Shown: positions 32,577-42,304, numbered from the stretch's first letter. The stretch is DNA of 64,000 bases from an uncultured Aquimarina sp. (GCA_947489685.1 CANLEM010000003.1:434001-498000); one strand, 5' to 3'. Notes: generated by a model not told the origin, from the letters alone. A program made the numbers and translations.

Positions 32577-33458
32577 TTACCACCAATTTTTTCTAAATAC
32601 TGATTTTCTGTTTTCCCAAATACTTCGATTTTGCATTCGTATAAATTCTGGACTATAATCTTCGATTTTTAATAACTCAATACCGAATTGAGAAAATTCT
32701 GGGATTAGTATTGGATTTATCTGAAAATGCCACCATTCTGAACTTAAGTATTGTTTGTTACTAGATCTTAAATATCCTCTTCTAGGAGGAATAGGTTTAA
32801 AACCGTACTTATCTGCTATTTTAGTAAAATCAACAAAGTTATCTTTAACCTTCATTTTTTTATCCTTTCCAGAACCCCAACTATCCCAATATGTAGCTTC
32901 TATTTCCATCAAATTTCCACCACTAGCTCTGCAATATACTTGCCAATAACTTTTGCTGGTATTACTTTTGTTTTTTACCATCACAAAAGGATCTGTTTTT
33001 GGCGAAAAAAATCCAGAGTTTATAGAAAGATCTAGTGCAAGGCCTACATAGTGCATAGATTTTGCAGATCTGTGCTGATTAACACCAGCATGTAAAGATC
33101 TTTTTCCTCCGCTACTGGTAATTTTACCTCCTAACCCAACAATTTCTTGTCTTAATAGATTGTATTGTTTAGCGGCATCTTCACGTAATATGAAATTATT
33201 AAAACCTTCAATTCCATTAATTTTGTCAGCTTCGCAACGAACCCAATTCAATTTTTGTGTGCTCGTAGCAAAAGGAAATTGAAGTTCCCAGAGCGTTTCT
33301 GGACCTATAATACCATCAGTAAAAATGTCAGCTTTTTCCTGAAATTCAAAAATGAGATTTTTAATATTTCTATTTGTTACCGTTTCATCTTGTTCAATAG
33401 TTCTATGAAACAACAAATGAGCCTGAACAGCTTTCAGAAATTGATCGTCGTAAGCCAT
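32577..33458 (-). CDS. VanY/M15-type peptidase with peptidoglycan-binding domain, no signal peptide
   Basis: 293 residues. Residues about 10-65 match a peptidoglycan-binding-1 helix bundle (FTDGIIGPETLWELQF). The C-terminal half has the M15 zinc-peptidase signature: SMHYVGLALDLSI (His and Asp ligands) and EWWHFQ near 245 (catalytic Glu and His). It should cleave cell-wall peptides, but MAYDDQFLKAVQAHLLF is not a signal peptide and no transmembrane helix is present, so export must be by another route, such as a contractile injection system, a holin-like system or lysis, or the target is not the own cell wall. No phage genes adjoin it. Confidence 0.82.
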   Translation of the reverse strand: MAYDDQFLKAVQAHLLFHRTIEQDETVTNRNIKNLIFEFQEKADIFTDGIIGPETLWELQFPFATSTQKLNWVRCEADKINGIEGFNNFILREDAAKQYNLLRQEIVGLGGKITSSGGKRSLHAGVNQHRSAKSMHYVGLALDLSINSGFFSPKTDPFVMVKNKSNTSKSYWQVYCRASGGNLMEIEATYWDSWGSGKDKKMKVKDNFVDFTKIADKYGFKPIPPRRGYLRSSNKQYLSSEWWHFQINPILIPEFSQFGIELLKIEDYSPEFIRMQNRSIWENRKSVFRKNWW

Positions 33459-33793
33459 AATGTGATATATTTTTTAAGTTGGTTATACTATAAATAGTTT
33501 AAATGAAATCGCACATATTTGAGAATCAATAAGATTTTCAAAAAGTATGCTATAAGGAGGGGTAAAATACTTTTCTAAGATACGGATTTTACTTAAATAA
33601 CCTGATCATATACTTGATTTTTATACTTGATTTTTGAAAGACTGCAAAGAGATATTGATCGTTACCTCTTTTGTAATCAGTATTTTAAATAGTTATTTTT
33701 TATTCCGAATAATTCACAGTACCTTTAATTGACCAATTATTTTACACATTTTAAAACCTTATAATTAACTCAATTTAATTTACTCTTAAAACC
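33459..33793. other. Divergent intergenic region with a 13-bp tandem repeat
   Basis: 335 bases between the starts of the M15 gene and the M14 gene. It contains the 13-base unit TATACTTGATTTT twice in tandem (33609-33621, 33622-33634) and the element CAGTACCTTTAATTG near 33720, a poor match to TAnnTTTG. No open frame is supported. Confidence 0.55.
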
Positions 33794-36700
33794 ATGAAAA
33801 AAAGTACAATTCTGATGCTTATGGCGTTTGCCATGAGTATCACCGTATTTGCACAACAAAGTGCAAAAGAACTCGCTAGTACCTATCTTAATTCTAAAGG
33901 AGAGGTCATTTTTGAATTTATAATCAACGATAAATCATCCCTCAGTACCATTACCAAAGAATTATCTATAGTCCATTATGATGAGCAAACCAAAATGGTA
34001 AAAGTAATGGCTAATACTGCTCAATTTTCTGCTTTTTTACAAAAAGATATTGAATTTAGTGTGAGTTCAAAAGATAATGTGATCGGGTATAGAACGATGA
34101 CATCTGATCTAGCTGTTAAGGCGGCAACTTTTCCTCTTACCGCTTATCCTACATATTCGGATTATGTAAACATGATGAATGAATTTGCAAGTAGTAACCC
34201 TGCATTATGTAAAGTTGAAAATATTGGCGCTACTACAGAGGGTGATAAATCTTTATTATTTGTGAAATTATCTGATAATGTAAATGCAAATGAAAAAGAA
34301 CCTCGTGTCATGTACACATCATCTATGCATGGTGATGAAATAGCTGGATATCCCATGATGCTTAATTTGATTAATTTTTTATTAGAAACATATAACGATA
34401 CTAGTCATCCGAGGCATGCAGAAATTAAAAATTTATTAGATAATAATGAGGTATGGATTAATCCTCTGGCTAACCCTGATGGCACATATAGAAATAGTGC
34501 TGGTAATACATCTGTAGCTAATGCAACTCGTGGAAATGCAAATAATGTTGATTTAAATAGAAATTATCCGGATCCAGATGATGGACCAAATCCAGATGGT
34601 AATGCCTACCAAACAGAAACCTTGGCTTTTATGAACTTTGCAGATACAAAACATTTTGTATTATCAGCAAATTTTCATGGCGGTATCGAATTAATAAACT
34701 ACCCATGGGACACCTATGCCGGTGCGCATCCAGATGAGGATTATTTCATTCATATTTCTGAAGAGTATAGAGATTTATGCCAGTCAAATAGCCCCGCAGG
34801 ATATTTTGATGATAGAAATAACGGAATAACCAATGGTTTTGCATGGTACGAAGTACAAGGAGGCAGACAAGATTATCAGATTTATAATCAAAAGGGAAGA
34901 GAAGTGACTGTAGAGTTGTCTAATGCCAAAACTCCGGCAGCGAATCAACTAGTAAATTTTTGGAACTATAACCAAGATGCACTTATTGCATTTCTTAAAC
35001 AAGTAAATTATGGTATAAGAGGTGTAGTAACAGATGCTGTTACCAACCAACCAATCGAAGCCAAAGTAACCGTAGTAGGAAAAGAAAACTATGAATCCTG
35101 GGTTCCTACAGAATTGCCAGAAGGAGATTATTATAGACCTATAAAAGCCGGAACCTATAACATTGTATACGAAGCAGAATGTTATGAATCCTTAACACTT
35201 ACAGGAGTAAGTGTTGCAGATTATGCAACTGTGATCCAAGATGTGCAATTAACACCTATAGGAGGGTTAGCGCCAACAGGTTTATCCGCGACCAATGTGC
35301 AATCCGCATCGGCTACCTTAAATTGGCAAGGAACCACTAGTGCAACATACGATATTCGATACCGTGATGTAGGAAACACCAATTGGACTACTGTACCCTC
35401 TACAAATACCTCTATTACTATAACAGGTTTATCTGCAACAACAGATTATGAAGCACAGGTAAGAAGTAATTGTGCAGGAGGAGTGAGCTCTCCTTTTAGC
35501 ACTTCGATTAATTTTACAACAACTGTAGTGCCTGCCTGTGCCGGAATTAATAGTTTCCCATACATTGAAAGTTTTGAATCTGGTTTTGGAGCTTGGACCA
35601 ATGCTACGGGAGATGACATTAACTGGACACGAGATTCGGGAGGTACACCTTCAAATACAACAGGACCATCAACGGGACAAGACGGAGCTTTTTACCTATT
35701 TACTGAAGCTTCTACCAGTGGCAACCCTCCAGGAAGCCCTAATAAAACAGCTATTCTCAACAGCCCTTGTATCGATCTATCAGCATTTTCGGGGGCATCT
35801 TTAGAGTTTGGATATCATATGTATGGTGTTACAATGGGAAGTATGGAAGTATTAGTGAGTACAGATGATGGATTAACTTACACATCCATATGGTCAGAAA
35901 GTGGAAATCAAGGAAACTCATGGAAACAGGGTTCTTTGGATATGTCAGCCTATACAGGGTCTGTTGTAAAATTACAGTTTAAAGGTACTACAGGTTCCAG
36001 TTGGCGAAGTGATATGGCCATTGATAATATTAGAATAGAATCGTCAACACCAGATAGCGAAGCACCGTCTGCACCAACAAATCTAGTAACTTCTAATATT
36101 ACTTCTACCAGTATTACTCTTTCGTGGGAGTCGGCTACAGATAATATCGGAGTAACAGGATATGATGTATATCAAGGAACAAATTTGGTCGATACCATAA
36201 TAGGAGATGGATTGATTAGTGTGGTATCGGGTTTAACTCCCAATACAGCTTATTCATTTACAGTAGTAGCAAAAGATGCGGCAGGAAATGTATCAGTATC
36301 TAGTAATACTGCTAGCGGTACAACCTTAGAAGGAGATATAAGTTACTGTGCTTCTCAAGGAAATAATATAAATTTCGAGTATATAGATTTGGTAGCTATA
36401 GGAGGGTTAAGCAATCCGTCTACAGCCACTTCTGGTTATAGCGATTATACAAGTTTATCCGCTGCAATACTGCCTTATGGAGCAAATACAATTACACTAA
36501 GTGTTGGTTTTGTAAATACTTCATATACTGAATTTTGGGCCGTTTGGATTGACTATAATCAAAATGGAACTTTTGAAACATCGGAGCAAATAGTAGCCGA
36601 ATCGACCTCGAGTAGTGATGATCAGTCCTACAATTTCACAATACCCGGTACTGCGTTATCCGGAGAAACCAGAATGAGAGTATCTATGAAATACAACAGT

Positions 36701-37039
36701 GCGCCTGGTGCTTGCGAAACATTTACTTATGGAGAGGTTGAGGATTATACTGTTAATGTAGGAGGAGTAGTTTTTGCCAAAGAAAATAACATTACAAAAA
36801 CAATTACTTTAGATCAAATCTCATTATATCCTAATCCAGTATATGATAATTATCTATATCTAAGCGGATTGCAAAATGAAAATATTGAATACAGAATACT
36901 TAATTATGTTGGGCAAACAATAATGAATGGTAAAATGTATGAAGATACTGTTGATGTTTCAAGTCTAACTAAGGGCGTATATATTATTGAAATTCAATAT
37001 GAACAAAAAACAAGATCAATAAGATTTATTAAGATGTAA
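33794..37039 (+). CDS. Secreted modular zinc carboxypeptidase (M14) with T9SS sorting domain
   Basis: 1081 residues. A signal peptide (1-20) is followed by a propeptide-like region and the M14 peptidase domain (about 115-395), with zinc ligands H179 and E182 (SSMHGDEIAGYP), the third ligand in LSANFHGGIELINYPWD, substrate-binding NVDLNRNYPDPD and the catalytic Glu in EVTVELSNAK. Next come a carboxypeptidase regulatory-like domain, a fibronectin III domain (GLSATNVQSASATLNW), a MAM-like domain (YIESFESGFGAW), a second FN3, a GEVED domain (WIDYNQNGTFE, GEVEDYTV) and a C-terminal type A T9SS sorting signal (LYPNPVYDNYLYLSG... KGVYIIEIQ). It is exported through the Por system and removes C-terminal amino acids outside the cell. 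Confidence 0.95.
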   Translation: MKKSTILMLMAFAMSITVFAQQSAKELASTYLNSKGEVIFEFIINDKSSLSTITKELSIVHYDEQTKMVKVMANTAQFSAFLQKDIEFSVSSKDNVIGYRTMTSDLAVKAATFPLTAYPTYSDYVNMMNEFASSNPALCKVENIGATTEGDKSLLFVKLSDNVNANEKEPRVMYTSSMHGDEIAGYPMMLNLINFLLETYNDTSHPRHAEIKNLLDNNEVWINPLANPDGTYRNSAGNTSVANATRGNANNVDLNRNYPDPDDGPNPDGNAYQTETLAFMNFADTKHFVLSANFHGGIELINYPWDTYAGAHPDEDYFIHISEEYRDLCQSNSPAGYFDDRNNGITNGFAWYEVQGGRQDYQIYNQKGREVTVELSNAKTPAANQLVNFWNYNQDALIAFLKQVNYGIRGVVTDAVTNQPIEAKVTVVGKENYESWVPTELPEGDYYRPIKAGTYNIVYEAECYESLTLTGVSVADYATVIQDVQLTPIGGLAPTGLSATNVQSASATLNWQGTTSATYDIRYRDVGNTNWTTVPSTNTSITITGLSATTDYEAQVRSNCAGGVSSPFSTSINFTTTVVPACAGINSFPYIESFESGFGAWTNATGDDINWTRDSGGTPSNTTGPSTGQDGAFYLFTEASTSGNPPGSPNKTAILNSPCIDLSAFSGASLEFGYHMYGVTMGSMEVLVSTDDGLTYTSIWSESGNQGNSWKQGSLDMSAYTGSVVKLQFKGTTGSSWRSDMAIDNIRIESSTPDSEAPSAPTNLVTSNITSTSITLSWESATDNIGVTGYDVYQGTNLVDTIIGDGLISVVSGLTPNTAYSFTVVAKDAAGNVSVSSNTASGTTLEGDISYCASQGNNINFEYIDLVAIGGLSNPSTATSGYSDYTSLSAAILPYGANTITLSVGFVNTSYTEFWAVWIDYNQNGTFETSEQIVAESTSSSDDQSYNFTIPGTALSGETRMRVSMKYNSAPGACETFTYGEVEDYTVNVGGVVFAKENNITKTITLDQISLYPNPVYDNYLYLSGLQNENIEYRILNYVGQTIMNGKMYEDTVDVSSLTKGVYIIEIQYEQKTRSIRFIKM

Positions 37040-37056
37040 TTATATCAGTGTAATAG

Positions 37057-37090
37057 AAAAAGAGCTTCAGTATACATTGAAGCTCTTTTT
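37057..37090. terminator. Terminator after the M14 gene
   Basis: Inverted repeat AAAAAGAGCTTCA / TGAAGCTCTTTTT with an 8-base loop, T-rich on both strands. It lies between the converging M14 gene and the 37099-38154 gene and may serve both. Confidence 0.9.
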
Positions 37091-37098
37091 TGTTGATG

Positions 37099-38154
37099 TT
37101 ATTTTATAATAAAATCCAACGCATACTTTTTCGGAATAGAGTTAGAGGGTAAGTTTTTAACTTCACGATCGAATAATCGCTCTAAATTATTTCCTGCCAA
37201 ATCTTCGAGTGATGGATTGCATAGGATTTTATAAGTACCAGAACTCCATGATGTAAGAGGAGTAAAGCTCAAGATGGTCTCGTGATTCTTTAATTGCCAT
37301 CTACCGTCTATTTCGTTATCATTTTTGTCAAGCACCATTAAACTATGTAAAGCGCTTCCGTAATCTAATGACTCATTACAATGTATTACTAGATCGTATG
37401 TAGAATTGGCTGTGGGTGGATCAATTGTCCACATATTTATTTCGGGTTGTTTTCGATCGGCACTTATTATATGGAATTGATGCCTAAAATCGGACCTCAT
37501 TGTAACCCCTGTTTTATCTTTTAGTTTTTTTTGAATCAATAGTGTATACGATTTACCTTTTTGGAAAACGGCACCTAATTGTTGATTAGGAATAAGATCT
37601 CGTTTCTGTCGTCCTGGCTCTACCCAAACAGTCAATAATGTACCATCATCACTTACAAGAGGAGTTTTTAATGCAAGAGCAGCTCTTGGCAAAGTATCAC
37701 CTTGTTCATTTATAAATTTAATGTGATCGTATATCAATGTTTCGCTAATGGGGTTAGAAAATTTAATATACCATTTAAGAAGATTTTCCGGAAGTTCTTT
37801 TGCGGAAGGATATACCGATGTTACTGTGGTATATGAATAAGAATCTGGTATACTAAGACTAAAATACTCAATAAAATCGGCATATACCAATGTATATTCT
37901 TGATTTATGGTAAAAGGAACTATTGGAACAAATTGGAGATCTGATGTGTTCCTAATGGTTTTACCTAGCACTGTCGAAGTGTTATTAATTTCTTCTTCGT
38001 TCAATCTACCTCGATATATTTTTATGGTATCAAATGCTTCAAAATTATTAGGTACTGAAACAAATTCTTTATCGAACTTAAATTCCAGAGATGATTGTGA
38101 AAACATCTCTGGAATAGAAGTTAATAATACCAAAATATAAAGGAGATTTCTCAT
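37099..38154 (-). CDS. Secreted protein with Ig-like (Big_5) domains
   Basis: 351 residues with signal peptide MRNLLYILVLLTSIPEMFSQ. Two or three beta-sandwich segments resemble bacterial SbsA-type Ig-like domains (LLKWYIKFSNPISETLIYDHIKFINEQGD; then DLVIHCNESLDYGSALHSLMVLDKNDNEI and SGTYKILCNPSLEDLAGNNLER). The DLAGN motif is the standard ending of such domains. No enzymatic motif is seen, and no T9SS domain. It lies 33 bases downstream of the 38188-39300 gene on the same strand and is probably co-transcribed. The role is unknown; a structural or adaptor function is likely. Confidence 0.78.
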   Translation of the reverse strand: MRNLLYILVLLTSIPEMFSQSSLEFKFDKEFVSVPNNFEAFDTIKIYRGRLNEEEINNTSTVLGKTIRNTSDLQFVPIVPFTINQEYTLVYADFIEYFSLSIPDSYSYTTVTSVYPSAKELPENLLKWYIKFSNPISETLIYDHIKFINEQGDTLPRAALALKTPLVSDDGTLLTVWVEPGRQKRDLIPNQQLGAVFQKGKSYTLLIQKKLKDKTGVTMRSDFRHQFHIISADRKQPEINMWTIDPPTANSTYDLVIHCNESLDYGSALHSLMVLDKNDNEIDGRWQLKNHETILSFTPLTSWSSGTYKILCNPSLEDLAGNNLERLFDREVKNLPSNSIPKKYALDFIIK

Positions 38155-38187
38155 GCTTAAAAGATACCATCGTGTATCTAATGGTAT

Positions 38188-39300
38188 TTATTTTTGGATC
38201 CACCAACTGCTTCCTTGTTTCAAAGCAAGATTACCTGTAGCTTCTCTTTGTATGATAACAAATCCATTATCACCATAAGCATCTAATTGTTGCACTTGTA
38301 CATAAGGCATATTTACATAAGCAACACCTTCGGCAGCTCCTTTAATAGTTACAGGTGTGGTTAATGTTTTGTCAAAAGCTTCAAGATCAGAAAAATCCAT
38401 TCGCATTAGTGGTCTATTATTATTTGCGATAAGAAGATATCTTGTTGCATCACTTTTTACTTCAACAATATCTAATGGAGAATTACCACTTCCTAATTCG
38501 GCCACGGTTCTTCCTTTATTATGTTCTCCAGATTTAATATCATCCATAGGAAAAACAACCAAAGGCGTACATGTATAGGCAGCTATAATATGAGATTTCC
38601 CTTTTATAGTAGTAGGTATAAACGTTTTAATAGGCGCATGAGTTTCGTATTTACCATGAGCTGCATGATAAATCTCTAAAGAACCATAATCTTGTTTTTC
38701 GGTAAATGGAAAATCAATAGAACGAAAGGTAGAGGCAAATTCTTTATTGCTTAATCCTGATAAAAATAGCTTTCCCGAATCATATTTTATATCGGCAACA
38801 GCCCATTTTCTAAGTTCTCGACCTCTTTTATCTTTAGCTTCTTTGGCAACAGCATCTACCAAGATTATTTTACTATAGGAAGCATTACCCAAATCTACCG
38901 AATTTAAAGTATTATTTTCGACTCTAAATAGAACAGGGGTTCCCGAACTATGCGAAACAGAAATGTAGATATTCTTATTTTTTGGATTCACTACCATATC
39001 AGTAATCTGTACCTGATCAATAGCCGTACCTAGCTTATCGGCTATGAGTTTATCTAATTGGTTAATTTTTACTTTAGAATTATCAGCTACAGGATGATCA
39101 CTTACATCTATTGCAATAATTTGTGCCGATTTACTATCGCCAATAAATAAAATATTCTCTGGACCAAAGGTCATTGCATTGATAGCAGTAATACCTGGAT
39201 CTCCATTTTTGAAGTTTTCCTTAAGATTAGAAACGTCATTTGCTATGCTCTTTGTTAATGATAATATCAAAAGAACAACGAAAGTTATTAATGTTTTCAT
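38188..39300 (-). CDS. Secreted beta-propeller-like protein
   Basis: 370 residues with signal peptide (MKTLITFVVLLILSLTKSIA). Repeated segments of the type FGPENILFIGDSKSAQIIAIDV, MVVNPKNKNIYISVS, ADIKYDSGKLFLSGLS and VKSDATRYLLIANNN fit a six- or seven-bladed propeller with one ADIKYD-like motif per blade. No metal-binding or catalytic motif is clear. It is the first gene of a two-gene unit with the Ig-like protein. I do not recognise a named family; a substrate-binding or accessory role is a guess. Confidence 0.72.
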   Translation of the reverse strand: MKTLITFVVLLILSLTKSIANDVSNLKENFKNGDPGITAINAMTFGPENILFIGDSKSAQIIAIDVSDHPVADNSKVKINQLDKLIADKLGTAIDQVQITDMVVNPKNKNIYISVSHSSGTPVLFRVENNTLNSVDLGNASYSKIILVDAVAKEAKDKRGRELRKWAVADIKYDSGKLFLSGLSNKEFASTFRSIDFPFTEKQDYGSLEIYHAAHGKYETHAPIKTFIPTTIKGKSHIIAAYTCTPLVVFPMDDIKSGEHNKGRTVAELGSGNSPLDIVEVKSDATRYLLIANNNRPLMRMDFSDLEAFDKTLTTPVTIKGAAEGVAYVNMPYVQVQQLDAYGDNGFVIIQREATGNLALKQGSSWWIQK

Positions 39301-39525
39301 GAGATAAGAATTATAGAATGATTGATATTTCTAAAAGTAGATAAAAAGTATGCTGCCGACAGTTAAAGAAATAACAAAATCTTCGATCAATAGGTATTAA
39401 AGATATCTTAAAGAAAATACGAGTAAAGAAAATAAACGTACAAAAAACACAATGTTTTTTTGTTTAGGAATAGTACTAAATGGATTTGTAATAATGTGAT
39501 ATTCAAACTTGAATTTAATGATCGC

Positions 39526-39735
39526 TTACTTCTCTTTATAATCGATTATATCTTTTATTTCTACCCCCATATAATCAGCGATTTTCTGTAATCGCTCAAA
39601 ATCTTTAACCAAATCTTTTCGCTTCACTACATAGTCTCCAGCTTGAGGACTTACCCCAAGAGCTTTGGATATACCGTATACTGTTTTTGCTCCTTTACTC
39701 TTTCGTAAGAGTTTTTTTAATTTCCTGTTAATCAT
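39526..39735 (-). CDS. Small HTH (Xre-like) DNA-binding protein
   Basis: 69 residues, basic. A helix-turn-helix fits residues about 12-35 (KSKGAKTVYGISKALGVSPQAGDYVV), and the C-terminal part LQKIADYMGVEIKDIIDYKE is typical of Cro/CI-type small repressors. ATG at 39735. It faces the small secreted protein gene at 39849 across 113 bases that carry at least three copies of a TTTGTATATT motif, good candidates for its operator. No phage genes are near, so it is probably a stand-alone regulator. Confidence 0.75.
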   Translation of the reverse strand: MINRKLKKLLRKSKGAKTVYGISKALGVSPQAGDYVVKRKDLVKDFERLQKIADYMGVEIKDIIDYKEK

Positions 39736-39758
39736 AATAAAATAGGTAAAAAGGAATC

Positions 39759-39840
39759 AAATATACAAATAAATTTTTAATAAAAAAATATTTGTATATT
39801 CAAATAATATTTGTATATTCGTAGCATACAAATACAAATC
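39759..39840. promoter_or_regulatory. Tandem operator-like repeats between the HTH gene and the secreted protein gene
   Basis: AATATTTGTATATTC occurs twice in direct orientation at 39787-39801 and 39806-39820 (19-base spacing), an inverted related copy AAATATACAAAT at 39759-39770, and half-sites TACAAATACAAAT near 39827-39839. The spacing close to two helical turns and the place between divergent genes suggest cooperative repressor binding. Confidence 0.6.
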
Positions 39841-39848
39841 ATCAAACT

Positions 39849-40202
39849 ATGAAACTTTTATTAGCAACATTATTATTTTGTGTGTCTTTAGGTAATGCCA
39901 AATCGGCATCTACAGAACCCACTAATTCAAAAGAGAAAAATGCTACAGAGAAGAAAAAAGATGGAGAAGAAGGAACTTTTCAGAATAAAAATGTGCATTC
40001 TGTTAAAAAGTGGAAAATAAATATCGAGTATACCAACGGTAATGTGATTTCGAAAACAATTGTTGTTAACAAAGATTCTGACTTAAGTGCGTTAGAAACC
40101 GCTTTTATGGAAGCAGAAAAACATATTAAGGATATTAAAAACATAAAAGACTATAGTATAACACCTGTAACTAATGCATATGTATTGTTGGCAGAAAATT
40201 AA
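39849..40202 (+). CDS. Small secreted protein divergent from the HTH gene
   Basis: 117 residues with a signal peptide (cleaved after NAKSA). The first mature 35 residues are highly charged and lysine/glutamate rich (KEKNATEKKKDGEEG). The rest (VKKWKINIEYTNGNVISKTIVVNKDS, ALETAFMEAEKHIKDIKNIKDYSI) suggests a small alpha/beta fold. I do not recognise a family. Its promoter region carries the TTTGTATATT repeats, so it is likely repressed by the HTH protein opposite. A strong terminator follows at 40236. Confidence 0.65.
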   Translation: MKLLLATLLFCVSLGNAKSASTEPTNSKEKNATEKKKDGEEGTFQNKNVHSVKKWKINIEYTNGNVISKTIVVNKDSDLSALETAFMEAEKHIKDIKNIKDYSITPVTNAYVLLAEN

Positions 40203-40235
40203 AATATAATCAATACCCTGAACTAACCTTTATGC

Positions 40236-40271
40236 AAAAGGAAAACAGCCTAAAGCTGTTTTCCTTTTTTT
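40236..40271 (+). terminator. Strong terminator
   Basis: Inverted repeat AAAAGGAAAACAGC / GCTGTTTTCCTTTT around CTAAA, followed by TTTTT; 34 bases past the stop of the small secreted protein gene. Confidence 0.9.
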
Positions 40272-40537
40272 TTGCCCTTAAATCGTACATAAGTGATAAC
40301 GTACTTAAATAATTTTCTTTGCTTTTGAATGAATTGGCATATTCCAAAAAATCTTAGTACATTTAAGCTACTTCAATCGTCAAGTTTACCCCATTACATA
40401 TTAATAATTAAAAGAAGAAGTACTGCAATACGCAGTACTAAACATCTCTTTATCATTTTCATAATGTACTATAAGGTATTTTTTGAGTATGTAATTATTA
40501 ATATATGATATGTATAAACTAATCAAATTGGGTCAAC
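40272..40537. other. Non-coding stretch upstream of the M19-like gene
   Basis: AT-rich region (with the terminator, 335 bases without a gene). It contains the hairpin AGTACTGC / GCAGTACT (40419-40426 with 40432-40439, loop AATAC), 99 bases before the ATG at 40538, which may be a regulatory or transcript-stabilising element. No open frame or known riboswitch is seen. Confidence 0.5.
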
Positions 40538-42304
40538 ATGATGGATAAAAAACCAATAGCCGATTTACATAGTCATCCTAGTCTTAAACCTTTCAGAAAC
40601 AAAGAGCAGTTTCCTGACATATGGGTTAATGGTAGTAATAAACAGCCAAAAGATTATTTTAAGTTGATAAGTCTAAGAAAATGGGTTGTAAAAGCAGTTC
40701 TCAAAAAGATGGCTACCTTTTCTCAATCTAACTTAGACGACTGTTTTAAAGGTGGTAATAGATTATTATTTTGCTCTATTTATCCTTTTGAAAGACCATT
40801 TCTAAGGCCCGACCGACCTTTTTCTAGAGCCAAACGGTTTCATAGATTTGCTCTTAAATTTTTATTTAGAAAAAAAGTTTACCCTAAAGGTATTAAGATA
40901 GATGTAAAAATTAGTAGTCTGTTGTCTGGTGGATCTAGAGAATGGTTACATAAAGTCATTGATCGAATACATAGAGATGATGTTGAATTCATCAAATATT
41001 TTGATGAGTATATAAAAGAACGAGATTTTCTTTTTAATAATGACAATACTACTTCTTCGGGAGGGCATAATGGTGTGATTCCTAAGTTTTGTATGGCAAA
41101 AAATTATGAAGACTTACAATCCAAAAAGGGCCAAGATGTTGTTAGCGGTATATTTACTGTAGAGGGAATTCATTCTTTTGCTAATTATAAACGTGATAAT
41201 CTGTTATTTAAAAATAGCATTGATGAATTGTCGACAGCAGATCAGAATCGTTTAAAAAAAGAGTTTACAGATAATCTGATATTGGTAAAGAAACAAAAGT
41301 ATCCGCCTTTTTTTATTACGCTTTCTCATCATTTTAACAGCCTTATTGCTGGTCATGCGGCTAGTTTTGCAGATCATAAATTTATACAACCCGGGTTTAA
41401 GGATATTTTTAATCAACTTCCGGGTATGAATACAGGTATAACTTCTTTTGGGGAGAAACTAATCAAAGATTATTTATTATCCAGAGAACATGGGCCAAGA
41501 ATTTTGATAGATACAAAACATATGTCTATACAATCGCGTAGACGTTATTATGAAATGATTAAAGAAATTAAAGACGATGACTCTTTGCATGAAAATATAC
41601 CTATAATTAGTAGTCATACTGCGGTTAGTGGCATTTCTACACTTCAAAAAGCCGAAGAAGAGATTGATTCACGCCCTTCAGACAAGCATTCATTTGTAAG
41701 TAGGTATGATATTAATATTACCGATGAGGATATTATCGAAACTTTTAAGTCAGACGGTTTGATAGGGATTTGTATGCATGATGGTAGAATGCCAGGGGGC
41801 AAATTCAGAAAAAAAATTAAGCAAGCTGGCAAAGACAGAAAAAAACTGAAAAAACTCCATGTACAGATGTTTTTGACCAATGTATTTCATATTGTTAAAG
41901 TCAATCTGGCTTTTATTCGAAATGAGAATGAAACTCGAGTAACTTCTAAGATTGAAGAACAAGACGCCTGGAAAACTATTGGTTTGGGTAGTGATAATGA
42001 TGGTATCGTAGACCCTTTTGATCATTATGATACTGCGGCCGATCTTACCAATTTTAAAAATGACATCATCAATTTTATAAATGATTATGATCACGCACGC
42101 AATCAAAATTATAAGATTATTACCCTATTCGATAATGAACATCGAGAAGGTGAGCTATCCAGTGCTCAAATTAAAGAGTTTTTATTGGGGCAGACGGCTA
42201 CAGAAATAGCAGATAGAGTTTTTTATAATAATACAGATGTTTTTTTAAGTAAATATTTTACGCAACATTATCTAGAATCTGTAGTTCCTGATCTCGTGGT
42301 GTGA
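40538..42304 (+). CDS. Membrane dipeptidase (peptidase M19)-like hydrolase
   Basis: 588 residues, larger than the usual 320-400 of M19. The N-terminal metal motif is IADLHSHPSL (HxH), and VEGIH carries the bridging glutamate. Later motifs are ILIDTKHMS, PIISSHTAVSG and GLGSDNDGI, in the same order as DxHxD...E...SHS...GSDFDG of M19. No signal peptide or sorting domain is present, so it may be cytosolic. An insert of about 150 basic residues (KRFHRFALKFLFRKKVYPKG and on) separates the first and second motifs. ATG at 40538 or 40541. It is followed by a cluster of poorly known genes up to the TIR protein. Confidence 0.82.
   Translation: MMDKKPIADLHSHPSLKPFRNKEQFPDIWVNGSNKQPKDYFKLISLRKWVVKAVLKKMATFSQSNLDDCFKGGNRLLFCSIYPFERPFLRPDRPFSRAKRFHRFALKFLFRKKVYPKGIKIDVKISSLLSGGSREWLHKVIDRIHRDDVEFIKYFDEYIKERDFLFNNDNTTSSGGHNGVIPKFCMAKNYEDLQSKKGQDVVSGIFTVEGIHSFANYKRDNLLFKNSIDELSTADQNRLKKEFTDNLILVKKQKYPPFFITLSHHFNSLIAGHAASFADHKFIQPGFKDIFNQLPGMNTGITSFGEKLIKDYLLSREHGPRILIDTKHMSIQSRRRYYEMIKEIKDDDSLHENIPIISSHTAVSGISTLQKAEEEIDSRPSDKHSFVSRYDINITDEDIIETFKSDGLIGICMHDGRMPGGKFRKKIKQAGKDRKKLKKLHVQMFLTNVFHIVKVNLAFIRNENETRVTSKIEEQDAWKTIGLGSDNDGIVDPFDHYDTAADLTNFKNDIINFINDYDHARNQNYKIITLFDNEHREGELSSAQIKEFLLGQTATEIADRVFYNNTDVFLSKYFTQHYLESVVPDLVV

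Noticed and set aside
35538-35804. 88-codon frame in another phase within the M14 gene
   Set aside because: Alternative phase of a clearly coding region without start context or homology.
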